From Ruminococcus sp. (GTDB lineage: Bacteria; Bacillota; Clostridia; Oscillospirales; Ruminococcaceae), in assembly GCA_017529875.1 (NCBI GenBank), contig JAFXNC010000005.1, positions 35,786-99,785 of the forward strand: 64,000 nucleotides of DNA. The letters run 5' to 3'. Positions 8,903 to 16,900 of the stretch are shown one piece after another. The notes under the pieces were generated by a model. The model searched no databases, was not told the DNA's origin, and was given only the letters and a program-made list of their open reading frames with translations. The position numbers were made by a program, and so were the translations under genes. Position 1 is the stretch's first letter. Every line of letters begins with the position of its first letter.

Positions 8903-8958
8903 AGTATAACATTCAATGGTCAAGAAAGCAGCCAAGAAAAGGTCAAGATTTGGTCAAG
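8903..8958 (-). promoter_or_regulatory. Promoter with four phased CTTGACC repeats ahead of the ABC operon
   Basis: On the minus strand four heptamers stand head to tail: CTTGACC at 8952-8958 and 8941-8947, CTTGGCT at 8930-8936, CTTGACC at 8918-8924. They start 11, 11 and 12 bases apart, one helical turn each. Ten bases further comes TATACT (8903-8908) as the -10. No good -35 hexamer is found at 17 bases, as expected of an activator-dependent promoter. OmpR/PhoB-type regulators bind such 11-bp direct repeats, and one is encoded immediately upstream. The repeat pattern is seen; the binding protein is inferred. Confidence 0.7.
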
Positions 8959-8979
8959 ATTTTTCATCGCACAACGCAT

Positions 8980-9033
8980 AATGCACAATGCACAATTACG
9001 GTTTTCTTTCCGCGGAGTTGTGCATTGTGCATT
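8980..9033. repeat. Palindromic interspersed repeat with 16-bp arms
   Basis: AATGCACAATGCACAA (8980-8995) and its perfect complement TTGTGCATTGTGCATT (9018-9033) flank a 22-base GC-rich loop. Each arm is itself a tandem of TGCACAA units, and further partial units (GTGCATTA at 9041-9048) extend it. Palindromes of this TGCACAATGCACAA type recur in intergenic spaces of gut Clostridia. It ends exactly at the stop codon of the response regulator gene, so it may stabilise or end that transcript. Confidence 0.75.
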
Positions 9034-9045
9034 TTGAGTCGTGCA

Positions 9046-9702
9046 TTATTTCAGCCGGAAACCTATGCCGTAGACGGCTTCGATGTGGTCGGTGCCGTCG
9101 GCGGACTGGAGCTTGCGGCGCATATTCGAGATGTGCTGTTTAAGAGAGCGCTCAGTGCAGTCGGGAGTGTCGAGGCTTATCTTATCGAGGATAGTCGTCC
9201 TGCCCACAGGGCGGCCGTCGTTCTGCATCAGCAGCTTGAGTATGGCGCACTCTGTCCGGGTCAGGTGTACTTCGTTGCCGCCGGCTTTGACCGTCAGCGT
9301 ATCGGGGTAAAGGGTCAGTCCGCAGCAGCTCACCGAGCCGTCCCCCGGGGCGGCGGACTTGCGCAGCTGCACAGCTATCCTCGCCAGCAGCTCCTGCACC
9401 TCGAAGGGTTTTGTGACGTAGTCGGCAGCGCCGTTCATCAGCAGGCTCACCTTGTCGGAGACATCGGCTTTGGCGCTCACCACGATCACAGGCACGCCCT
9501 CTGTTAGCGGCAGCAGCTCCTCTCCCGACAGCCCCGGCAGCATCAGGTCCAGCAGCATAAGGTCGGGTCGGGAGGCCTTCAGCGAATACAGCGCCTCCGT
9601 CCCGGAGTAGGCTCTCGACACCGAATACCCCTCGCCGGTAAGTATCTCCTGCAGCATATTGCCTATGTGTATATCGTCGTCAACGATAAGTATACTGTAC
9701 AT
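9046..9702 (-). CDS. OmpR/PhoB-family response regulator
   Basis: 218 residues. The receiver domain has the acidic pair D8-D9, the phospho-acceptor Asp52 in LLDLMLPG and the conserved Lys near 78 (VVSAKAD). The C-terminal winged helix has the TRTECAILKLLMQN and NMRRKLQ segments of the DNA-binding family. The longer frame to 9816 lacks a ribosome site; GAGGGTG precedes the ATG at 9702. Partner kinase most likely the one at 3152-4027, the last gene of the same cluster. The phased repeats downstream of this gene are its likely binding site. Confidence 0.9.
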   Translation of the reverse strand: MYSILIVDDDIHIGNMLQEILTGEGYSVSRAYSGTEALYSLKASRPDLMLLDLMLPGLSGEELLPLTEGVPVIVVSAKADVSDKVSLLMNGAADYVTKPFEVQELLARIAVQLRKSAAPGDGSVSCCGLTLYPDTLTVKAGGNEVHLTRTECAILKLLMQNDGRPVGRTTILDKISLDTPDCTERSLKQHISNMRRKLQSADGTDHIEAVYGIGFRLK

Positions 9703-9742
9703 TTTTTCACCCTCTGAATAATACTGCTGTACAAAACAACGG

Positions 9743-9763
9743 ACTGCACGCAGAACGTGCAGT
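9743..9763 (-). terminator. Hairpin after the Rrf2 gene
   Basis: ACTGCACG (9743-9750) pairs with CGTGCAGT (9756-9763); on the minus strand a T-rich stretch GTTGTTTTGT follows. It probably ends the Rrf2 transcript ahead of the response regulator gene, though some read-through is possible since no clear separate promoter is seen. Confidence 0.6.
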
Positions 9764-9769
9764 CTGCCG

Positions 9770-10198
9770 TCAAAGCTGTTCGTCCAGTATGCGCTGATCC
9801 CTTGCCAGGTCGGCAACGGTGATGTTGTCCACCACTCCGTTGATGGCGTCGTAGAGCTTCTTCCACACGCCGAGGGTCACGCAGCGCTCCGCCCGGGGGC
9901 AGGTGTTCTGCTCAAACTCGAGACAGGCCACCGGTGCCAGGCTCCCCTCCGTGAGCCGCAGTATCATGCCCACGGTGTATTCCTCCGGCGGCTTTGCCAG
10001 CATATAGCCGCCGCCGGTACCCCGGACGCTGCGGACATAACCGGCCTTGCTCAGTACGGATATGATCTGCTCGAGATACTTCTGGCTTATCTCCTGCCGC
10101 TCGGCAATATCCTTGAGCGCGACGTATTTTCCTTCCTCGCAGAGTGCAAGGTCTATCATGAGCCTCAGCGCATAGCGCCCCTTGGTGGATATCTTCAA
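9770..10198 (-). CDS. Rrf2-family transcription regulator (IscR-like cysteines)
   Basis: 142 residues from a TTG start at 10198, chosen because the product then begins MKISTKGRYALR as the family does and AAAGGA lies nine bases upstream; an ATG three codons earlier overlaps the ribosome site. A winged helix covers residues 1-65 (recognition helix QEISQKYLEQII, wing GTGGGY). Cys92, Cys100 and Cys106 match the three cysteines by which IscR and relatives hold an Fe-S cluster, so it may sense iron-sulfur or redox state. No isc or suf operon is adjacent, and the target genes are unknown. Confidence 0.88.
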   Translation of the reverse strand: MKISTKGRYALRLMIDLALCEEGKYVALKDIAERQEISQKYLEQIISVLSKAGYVRSVRGTGGGYMLAKPPEEYTVGMILRLTEGSLAPVACLEFEQNTCPRAERCVTLGVWKKLYDAINGVVDNITVADLARDQRILDEQL

Positions 10199-10232
10199 AG
10201 CGATCATTCCTTTCGGTGATTGTCTTATGATA

Positions 10233-10261
10233 ATTATACATCCTGCAAAGAGTTTTGTCAA
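10233..10261 (-). promoter_or_regulatory. Consensus promoter of the Rrf2 gene
   Basis: Minus strand TTGACA (10256-10261), exactly 17 bases, TATAAT (10233-10238). A perfect consensus, in the 15-base gap and leader behind the upstream operon. Confidence 0.88.
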
Positions 10262-10276
10262 GGCAGAAAATGCGCA

Positions 10277-11413
10277 TCAATCCTCCTGCCTGCTGACTAT
10301 GTTGCCGAAGTAGGTAATGTCGTCGTGAAAGCTGGAAAACGACATGATGATCAGATGCCTTCTGCCCTCCCCGTCGGTGCGGACGATGCCGCTGGTGCCA
10401 ACGTCGCCCTGGGCGCTCCATATGAATTCCTTCCAGCCCTCGTCATCGTATTGGAGGTAGTTGTCGCAGTTTTTCGACGGGTAGCCGCACCAGCCCTCCA
10501 AGGTCTGATCTGTCTCGGCAGGCGGGAAGCGCCTGTGCAGGTCGGCATAGCCGATCACATCCAGCACCGACACCACCACCCATGCCTCGTACTCGGTGGC
10601 GGTAACAACGCTGTCCAGCCTGCACTTTACTATGGCGCAGCTGCGGTATATCTCGTCGCTGCTGTTCCCCGACATATACAGCTCAGGGGACAGGTACTCC
10701 ATGTAAAACTCGCTGCCAAGCTTCTGCCGGAACCCCATGCATACCCGGAGCAGGTATTTCCTGTGCCTGCGGGGGGTCTTTGTCAGCCGCTCGAAATGAA
10801 ACTCGTCCAGCGGGGGAGGGGTCTCGCCCGATCCAAGCCACTCCATGCGCTCGCAGCTGTACGCCCAGCCCGCCATGCCCTCGGGCAGCGCGGTGGACAT
10901 ATCCGCCTCCGACCCGCAGCAGCCGCAGCGGAATTTTACCCCGTCCTCCCCGAAGGCTCCCCCGGGTATGGACTTCTGCATATACACGAACTCCAGATCG
11001 CTGTTTATCAGCTTTCTCCTGAACTTGCTGTACCCCAGCGAGCGGTAGAGCCGGATGTTGTCAACGCTCTTGGTGCTGGTGAACAGCTCGTACCACCTGC
11101 CCGGAAAGCGGCTCTCAATCTCCCGCAGCAGCATGGTGCCGCAGCCCTTGTGCCTGTGGTCGGGGTGTACCATGAGCTTGCCGATGTGGACGGTACCCTC
11201 TTTTTCCTCTGCCCGGACTGAGCCGATGATCCTGCCGTTTTTGTCGGTCAGTTTCAGTATCAGTCCCCGCTCATACTCCGCCCTCAGTTCCTCCAAAGTC
11301 TGTTTCAGCGGCGGTATATCCTGCGTTCCGAAAAGCGCCGCCTCGCTCTGATAGGCGAGATATTGCAGCTCCAAGATCTCCGGAAGATCGCCGTATTCGG
11401 CTTGGGTTATCAT
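10277..11413 (-). CDS. GNAT N-acetyltransferase with an extra C-terminal domain
   Basis: 378 residues. Residues 1-145 are a GNAT acetyltransferase fold: the acetyl-CoA loop HPDHRHKGCGTML and the NIRLYRSLGYSKF helix are clear. The remaining 200 residues are not a known domain to me; they contain a CGCCG motif, many aromatic residues and hydrophobic strands, and could bind a substrate. Start taken at the ATG at 11413 behind GAGGTG; an ATG two codons upstream overlaps the stop of the preceding gene. Last gene of the operon that begins with the methyltransferase. Confidence 0.75.
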   Translation of the reverse strand: MITQAEYGDLPEILELQYLAYQSEAALFGTQDIPPLKQTLEELRAEYERGLILKLTDKNGRIIGSVRAEEKEGTVHIGKLMVHPDHRHKGCGTMLLREIESRFPGRWYELFTSTKSVDNIRLYRSLGYSKFRRKLINSDLEFVYMQKSIPGGAFGEDGVKFRCGCCGSEADMSTALPEGMAGWAYSCERMEWLGSGETPPPLDEFHFERLTKTPRRHRKYLLRVCMGFRQKLGSEFYMEYLSPELYMSGNSSDEIYRSCAIVKCRLDSVVTATEYEAWVVVSVLDVIGYADLHRRFPPAETDQTLEGWCGYPSKNCDNYLQYDDEGWKEFIWSAQGDVGTSGIVRTDGEGRRHLIIMSFSSFHDDITYFGNIVSRQED

Positions 11414-11418
11414 ATTCA

Positions 11419-11877
11419 TCACCTCAGCGACATCACATACACTTGACAGGGATTAGCCTCATCCCAAAGCAGCGGGAACACCTCAAAATACTTGAACCCG
11501 CAGCCGGTGTAGAACAGATTCGTCTTGTCGTAGTCCTCATACATCCCCGCCTGAACGGTCTTGACCTGCATGAAAGAGTACCCCGTATCCCGGGCAGTTT
11601 CCTTGGCCTGTTCTACCAGACTGCGCCCGATGCCCTGTCTGTGGTACTCCTTTTTCAAGCCCATAACTGCGATCTCCACGGTGTCCTTTCCGGTCTCCCG
11701 CAGGCAGAGAAAACCCACCGGTTTCCCATCCTCCTCGGCGGCAAAGAATATCCACTCCGCGCAGTCGCGGATGTATTTCTCCCGGTTCTCCTCCACCTCG
11801 AACCACTCCTTCAGCGCTTCGAGAACGTTCCTTGCGATCTTGCTTTTTTCATTCCTGTCGGTTATCTGTCTTATCAT
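11419..11877 (-). CDS. GNAT-family N-acetyltransferase
   Basis: 152 residues, single domain. The acetyl-CoA signature is KKEYHRQGIGRSLVEQA (about 78-94), followed by the C-terminal KTNLFYTGCGFKYFEVFP strand-helix pair found in small-molecule acetyltransferases. AGGAG precedes the ATG by eight bases. Its stop overlaps the start region of the next acetyltransferase gene, so the two are translationally coupled. Substrate unknown. Confidence 0.85.
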   Translation of the reverse strand: MIRQITDRNEKSKIARNVLEALKEWFEVEENREKYIRDCAEWIFFAAEEDGKPVGFLCLRETGKDTVEIAVMGLKKEYHRQGIGRSLVEQAKETARDTGYSFMQVKTVQAGMYEDYDKTNLFYTGCGFKYFEVFPLLWDEANPCQVYVMSLR

Positions 11878-11889
11878 TTTTTTAACTCC

Positions 11890-12294
11890 TTATATCTCAG
11901 GGTGGAGTTTCAGTATCTCATAAATGTGCCCGATGTTGCCCTCTCCGGCGAAGCGTTTCATGTCGAAGAAGTCCTCATCGAGCGGCAGCCAGAGCAGCTC
12001 GTTTTCGGTGCCGGAGACCGGCTTTTCCTCTTTGAGCCTGCCGGCGTAGATCTCCACATAGCAGCCGTCGAGAGGGTAGTTGAAGCTCATGAGCAGCACT
12101 ATCCCGATGTCCTCCCGGGTGAGGGAAGTTTCCTCGAACAGCTCCCGGTAGGCGGCGTCAAGATGATCTTCCTCAGGCTCGATCTTGCCGCTGACGAAAT
12201 TGTATAGCCCCTTGTAGGGCTCTTTGAGCCGCCTGCACATCAGCCACCGCTGACCGTCCGGGTGCAGTACGGCTATGCAGTTATACCCCTGCAT
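11890..12294 (-). CDS. NUDIX hydrolase
   Basis: 134 residues. The NUDIX box is present as G-x5-E-x7-RE-L-F-EE-T-S (GKIEPEED... RELFEETS), with Ser in place of the usual second Gly; all metal-binding Glu residues are kept. Members cleave nucleoside diphosphates linked to another group. Sequence style (CRRLKEPYKGLYNFVSGKIE) resembles MutT-like proteins, but the substrate cannot be told. The start is ATG at 12294, nine bases after AAGGAG, which lies inside the end of the methyltransferase gene. Confidence 0.87.
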   Translation of the reverse strand: MQGYNCIAVLHPDGQRWLMCRRLKEPYKGLYNFVSGKIEPEEDHLDAAYRELFEETSLTREDIGIVLLMSFNYPLDGCYVEIYAGRLKEEKPVSGTENELLWLPLDEDFFDMKRFAGEGNIGHIYEILKLHPEI

Positions 12295-12295
12295 T

Positions 12296-12928
12296 TTATT
12301 CAACTCCTTGCTTTCGGTAGTCCAGTCTCAGCAGCGCCTTGCCGTTGGGGAGCGCCTCGGATCCGCGGAGGATAATGCTGTATCCGATCTCCTTCATGGC
12401 AGCGGTCAGAGCGTCCTCCTCTGTCAGGTGATGCACCGCATCAAGGCCGTCAAAGGCATGAAGATAGGGCGAATCCGACACCCAGTCCCCCTCGCCGGTG
12501 TTGATCTGGATGACGCAGGAAACATACTCCGGGGCGGCCTGCATAACAGCCTTCTTGAACGCCTCAAAGCCGATATACTCGATGAGCAGGTCGGCAATAA
12601 GCAGCTGCGCCCGGGGCAGCTTATCCGTTTCACTCAGCAGGTCGATGCGCAGCAGGCGGAGCACGTCTGACAGCCCGGGGAAACGTTCTCCCGTCGCCCG
12701 CAGATAATCCCCGTTGATATCAACGCCGTACACCGCCCGGTACTTCTCCGGGTCAATATGCTCCAGGCCGTTGCCTCCCGCCACGCCGAGTATCAGGGCG
12801 GTACTTACAGGATACGAACTGAGCTGAGCCTTCATAAGTAAATTGAGCTTTTGCAGCTGTCCCACAGAGCCCAGGCTCATATGGTTCTCGTAATCGCTGA
12901 GGGAGATGCTTTCCCAAGGATTGTTCAT
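12296..12928 (-). CDS. SAM-dependent methyltransferase
   Basis: 210 residues. The class I Rossmann motif is ALILGVAGGNGLEHI (motif I) with the acidic ribose-binding end of strand 2 at VYGVDIN; motif III is around QLLIADLLIEY. Target not predictable. AAGGA precedes the ATG at 12928 by eight bases. First gene of a tight four-gene operon with NUDIX and two GNAT genes, all overlapping or nearly so, a mix often seen in small detoxification or modification cassettes. Confidence 0.8.
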   Translation of the reverse strand: MNNPWESISLSDYENHMSLGSVGQLQKLNLLMKAQLSSYPVSTALILGVAGGNGLEHIDPEKYRAVYGVDINGDYLRATGERFPGLSDVLRLLRIDLLSETDKLPRAQLLIADLLIEYIGFEAFKKAVMQAAPEYVSCVIQINTGEGDWVSDSPYLHAFDGLDAVHHLTEEDALTAAMKEIGYSIILRGSEALPNGKALLRLDYRKQGVE

Positions 12929-12960
12929 CTGCATCATCCTTTCATCAGGTCTTGTGTACT

Positions 12961-12989
12961 ATTATAGCATATCCCGCAGTGCATTTCAA
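12961..12989 (-). promoter_or_regulatory. Promoter of the methyltransferase operon
   Basis: Minus strand TTGAAA (12984-12989), 17 bases, TATAAT (12961-12966). Confidence 0.8.
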
Positions 12990-13056
12990 CCGTGCGGGAA
13001 TAGTTTGCCCCGAGGCGGCCTGCTGACCGCTTCGGGGCATGGCGTCTGTTTCAGTC

Positions 13057-13905
13057 TCACAGCGCGTTTATCAGGTATCTGCCTTCGTCGGCTTGCAGCT
13101 GCTCTCTCAGCCGGATCAGAGAGCCCTCTGCTCCGGTGCCGAGTGCTATGTCCGGTTTCACGGTTCCGTGATAGTCCGAGCCGCAGGAGATCATCAGTCC
13201 GTACTTGCCTGCAAGTTCAAGATACTGCATCGCCATTTGCAGGGTGTGCCTGCTGTAATACACCTCGATAGCGTCAAGTCCAGCGGCCTTGAAAGCCCCG
13301 GTGAACTCGTCCAGCTCCGCATCCGAGAGCTTCATCTGATAGGGGTGCGCCAGTACCGCCAGCCCGCCTGCACCGTGTATCAGCTCCGCCGTCTCGGCGT
13401 AGGGGACACGGTACTTCTTGATGGCGTTGACTCCGGGGGTGTCGAGATACCGGTCGAAAGCCTCCTGGATGCCGGACACATACCCCAGCGCCATCATCTC
13501 TCTTGCGATGTGGGGCTTGCCGGCATTTCCTGCGGAGGCGTTGATCTTGTCGGCGTCCAGGATGATGCCCTGCTTTGCAAGATGCTCGCAGATCAGGTGG
13601 GTGCGCTCGAAGCGGGTCCTGGTACACCTGTCAAGGGCGCTGAGCAGGTCGCTGTTGTTTACGTCCACCCCGAGCCCGAGGATGTGCAGCTGGTGATGCT
13701 CCCTGCCGGTGATCTCCACGCCGGGGATGAAGCGCAGCCCCGCCTTCTGTGCGGCGGCCCCGGCCTCTGCGCAGCCCTTCACGGTGTCGTGGTCGGTGAG
13801 GGCTATGGCTGTCAGTCCCAGACTGTGAGCCTTTTCAATGAGCCCGGCAGGGGAGTCGGTGCCGTCGGAGGCGGTGGAATGGGTATGAAGGTCGTAGAGT
13901 ATCAT
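13057..13905 (-). CDS. PHP-domain phosphoesterase
   Basis: 282 residues covering one PHP metal-dependent phosphoesterase domain. Metal ligands are visible as LHTHSTASDGT at the N-end, TDHDT near 37-41, PGVEITG, LAHPY, and SCGSDYHG near the end. It resembles the YciV/TrpH branch, whose members hydrolyse 3',5'-nucleoside bisphosphates and trim RNA 5' ends. AGGAG lies seven bases before the ATG. Only 24 bases separate it from the large diguanylate cyclase gene upstream, so both share a transcript; a functional link in nucleotide signalling is possible but not shown. Confidence 0.87.
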   Translation of the reverse strand: MILYDLHTHSTASDGTDSPAGLIEKAHSLGLTAIALTDHDTVKGCAEAGAAAQKAGLRFIPGVEITGREHHQLHILGLGVDVNNSDLLSALDRCTRTRFERTHLICEHLAKQGIILDADKINASAGNAGKPHIAREMMALGYVSGIQEAFDRYLDTPGVNAIKKYRVPYAETAELIHGAGGLAVLAHPYQMKLSDAELDEFTGAFKAAGLDAIEVYYSRHTLQMAMQYLELAGKYGLMISCGSDYHGTVKPDIALGTGAEGSLIRLREQLQADEGRYLINAL

Positions 13906-13929
13906 GGTATCACTCCTGTAAAACCGGTC

Positions 13930-16900
13930 TTAGCTGCCGATGCTCTGTATCTCGAAGGCCGCCTTGATGTGCTTGGCGTTGTCGGGCTTTTCCCAGCTGT
14001 TGGTGATGCGGACGGCGGCCTTTACTGCGTCACCGCCCGAGAGGTCTGTGAGCAGCACGAAGAAGCTTCCGGAATATTTGCTGACCACGTCGTACTTTTT
14101 AAGTCCCACGATAAGATGATCCTCAAAGCAGTCGAGGATATCCTCGGGGATCTTGTCCTTGCCGGAAAGGGTGAACCGCACTATCGCAGAGGATGCCATA
14201 TTGAGCTTGGACGCCCGGCAGAGATACTTGTAGATGACCTGGAGCTTGTCGAAGGTCACGCAGTAAGCGCCCTTGCCCTCGTTGCGCTCGGCGATGATCT
14301 TGATGATCTGCGAAAGGTCGCCGGAGCCGGCAGTCTCGTCCTCAAACTGAGTGGAGCTCTTTTTGTAGAAGGAGCAGCCGTGCTTGCCGTTTTGCTTGAC
14401 CGCATAGAGCGCCTTGTCAGCCAGCTTGAACAGCTCGTGGAAGTCTGTGCCGCTGTCGGGGGTCTTTACGGCGCCTATGGAGGTGCCTATGGGGATGTTC
14501 ATATCCTCGCCCATGAACTCCTTGGCGGAGATCACCAGCTCCCGGTTAAGGAACCGCGTTATGCTTTCGGTCTCTTCTTCGGTGCCGTTTTTGATGAAGC
14601 CCACGAACTCGTCGCCGCCCATGCGCCCTCTGATGTTGCCCTCGCCCAGGGCTTCGGTTATGAGCTGGGCAAAGCGTATCAGCACTCTGTCGCCCATTTC
14701 GTGACCGTAAAGGTCGTTGACCAGCTTGAAGCTGTCCAGGTCTATCATCATCAGCACGCCGGCGTCTTCGGCGCAGGACTTTTCAAGGGCTTTAACCGAC
14801 CCTGCCTTGTTGAGCAGTCCGGTCATGGGGTCGGTGGAGATCTCACGCTGGAGCTTTCTGATCCTCAGCGCTCTGCGGTTGAAGGTGACGAACACCCACA
14901 ACAGGTACATGGACAGCTGTATGATAACGAACATCAGGTACACCTTGAAGTACCAGTACTCATACATAACAGCTTCCTTCTCGATGGGGATGATCTCCTC
15001 CTTGAGCACCGCGCCGGTGAGGTCGTCGAGGATGTTGATGTGCAGGTAGTACTTGCCGTAGGGAAGGTTTGTAAATGAAAGGGGAGTGATCTCGTTCTGA
15101 TAGCAGGTGATACCGTTATCGTCGGAGCCGTCAAGGTAGTAGTGTATCTTGGGATTGGAGAGGGAGAAGTTGTTCACCGCGATGTTGAGTACGACTCGCC
15201 CTGTCTCCGAGGGGATGACCCATTTGCCGTCAACGCCGCTTATGGTGCGGCTGTCGGCCTCAATGGATTTTAAGTGCATCTGATAATTAGTGTCCGAGGT
15301 GCCGTAGTCCCCTGCGGAGATCATTCTCACGCCGTCGGTGCAGCAGAGGTAGAGATAGCCGTCCTCAAGGAGGTTCCAGGAGTTGGCGGTGAAAGTAGTA
15401 TTGAAGCCCCAGCTGTCGTTGAGCAGGGTGCAGGAGTACTCGCCGTCTTCAAGGAGCTTGTCCTCCGGCACGATGAACATTCCCGCGCTGGATGTGATGT
15501 AGCAGCTGCCGGTGTCCGAGATCAGTATGTCGTAGTTGTTGGAGTAGGGAAAGTTTTCAAGCCTTTTGACTTTGCCGCCCTGATCGAAGAACAGGCCGTT
15601 GCTGGTGACGTAGAGATAGCCGCCTGTGCACTTGACTATCCTCATGACGACCGCAGTTTCAAGGCCTTCCTCCACTCCGATATGCCCGGCTACCTTGTTG
15701 TTCTTGATGATGTAGATGCCGTCGCCGTCGGAGGCCGCCAGCACCGCGCCGTCATCTCTCTCCTTCATGGAGAGGATATAGCGGTTGTTGAGACCCTCTC
15801 TGTCGGTTAGTGAGAGCTCGGTCTTGCCGTCCCGCAGGAAGGTGAGCCCCACATTGGAGGCCGCCAGTATGCGCCCGTCGGAGAGCTCCAGCACGGAACG
15901 GAATTTCATGCCGCTGAGCTCCTTGTTTTCGGTGCTGATGCACTGTACCGCGCCGTCCTTGCCGATGCGCACCAGTCCGTGCTTGCCGTAGGTGGAGATC
16001 CAGATGTCTCCGTGGGAGTCCTTGTAGATGTTTCTGACACGGTCCTCGCTGAGCAGCTCGGTGGCCTCGGTCTCGATGACCTTGTCGGAGTTGAGGTCGA
16101 GGATCGTCAGGCCGCTGTCGGTGCCCACGTAGAGGGCGTTGTTATCCTTGAATACCGCATTGACCGCCTTGTCGGGGAGCTTTGCCCTGCCGAACAGATC
16201 TTTGAACGGCGTGCGGGAGTACTTCATGAGACCCTGCTTGCTGGATGCGAACCATATGTTGTTCTGGGCGTCCACGCAGACATCGCTGATAGCGCCGTTG
16301 TAGCCGGATACTGTCATATCGTAGGGAGTATCATCGGTGCAGTCTATGTAGCCCAGGCCGTTTTCACAGCAGTAGTAGAGACCTGTTCCCTCTGCATCCG
16401 GTCTCATGCGGTTGCAGTACTCTGCGTCTTTCAGCTCCAGCTGACCGACCTTCCTGAACTCCTCCCCGGAGACCTTGAACTTTTCTATGAGCGCGGTGCT
16501 GGTGCCCACATACACCGTATCCCCGAGACGTGCCGCCACGCGGAACTGTGTATCCGCGACAGTGCACTGGGTAGTGGTCAGCAGCATATCGTCTTTAAAG
16601 AGAAAGAGCTGTCCGGCGTTGGTGACGCCTGCCACGCTGCCGTCGTCAAAGGATATCAAGGACTGTACGTGCATGACCTCTTTCCACTCGTAGTAGGTCT
16701 TGATGCTGCCCTCCGGGGTGATCTTGGACACGGACAGCGCCGTGCCGACGTAGACGTTCCCGGCGGAGTCTTCGCAGATAGCTCTGACCGAATCGGAATC
16801 AAGACCGTTGGCGGTGCTGTAATGTACGCTGCTGCCGTTGGAGGGGTCATAGCAGACTATACCGCTGTCGTTGGTGCCCACCCACAGGCGCCCCTTGGAG

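Noticed and set aside
13039..15078. 679-codon plus-strand frame
   Set aside because: It lies opposite the PHP and cyclase genes, which have clear motifs, ribosome sites and a promoter.
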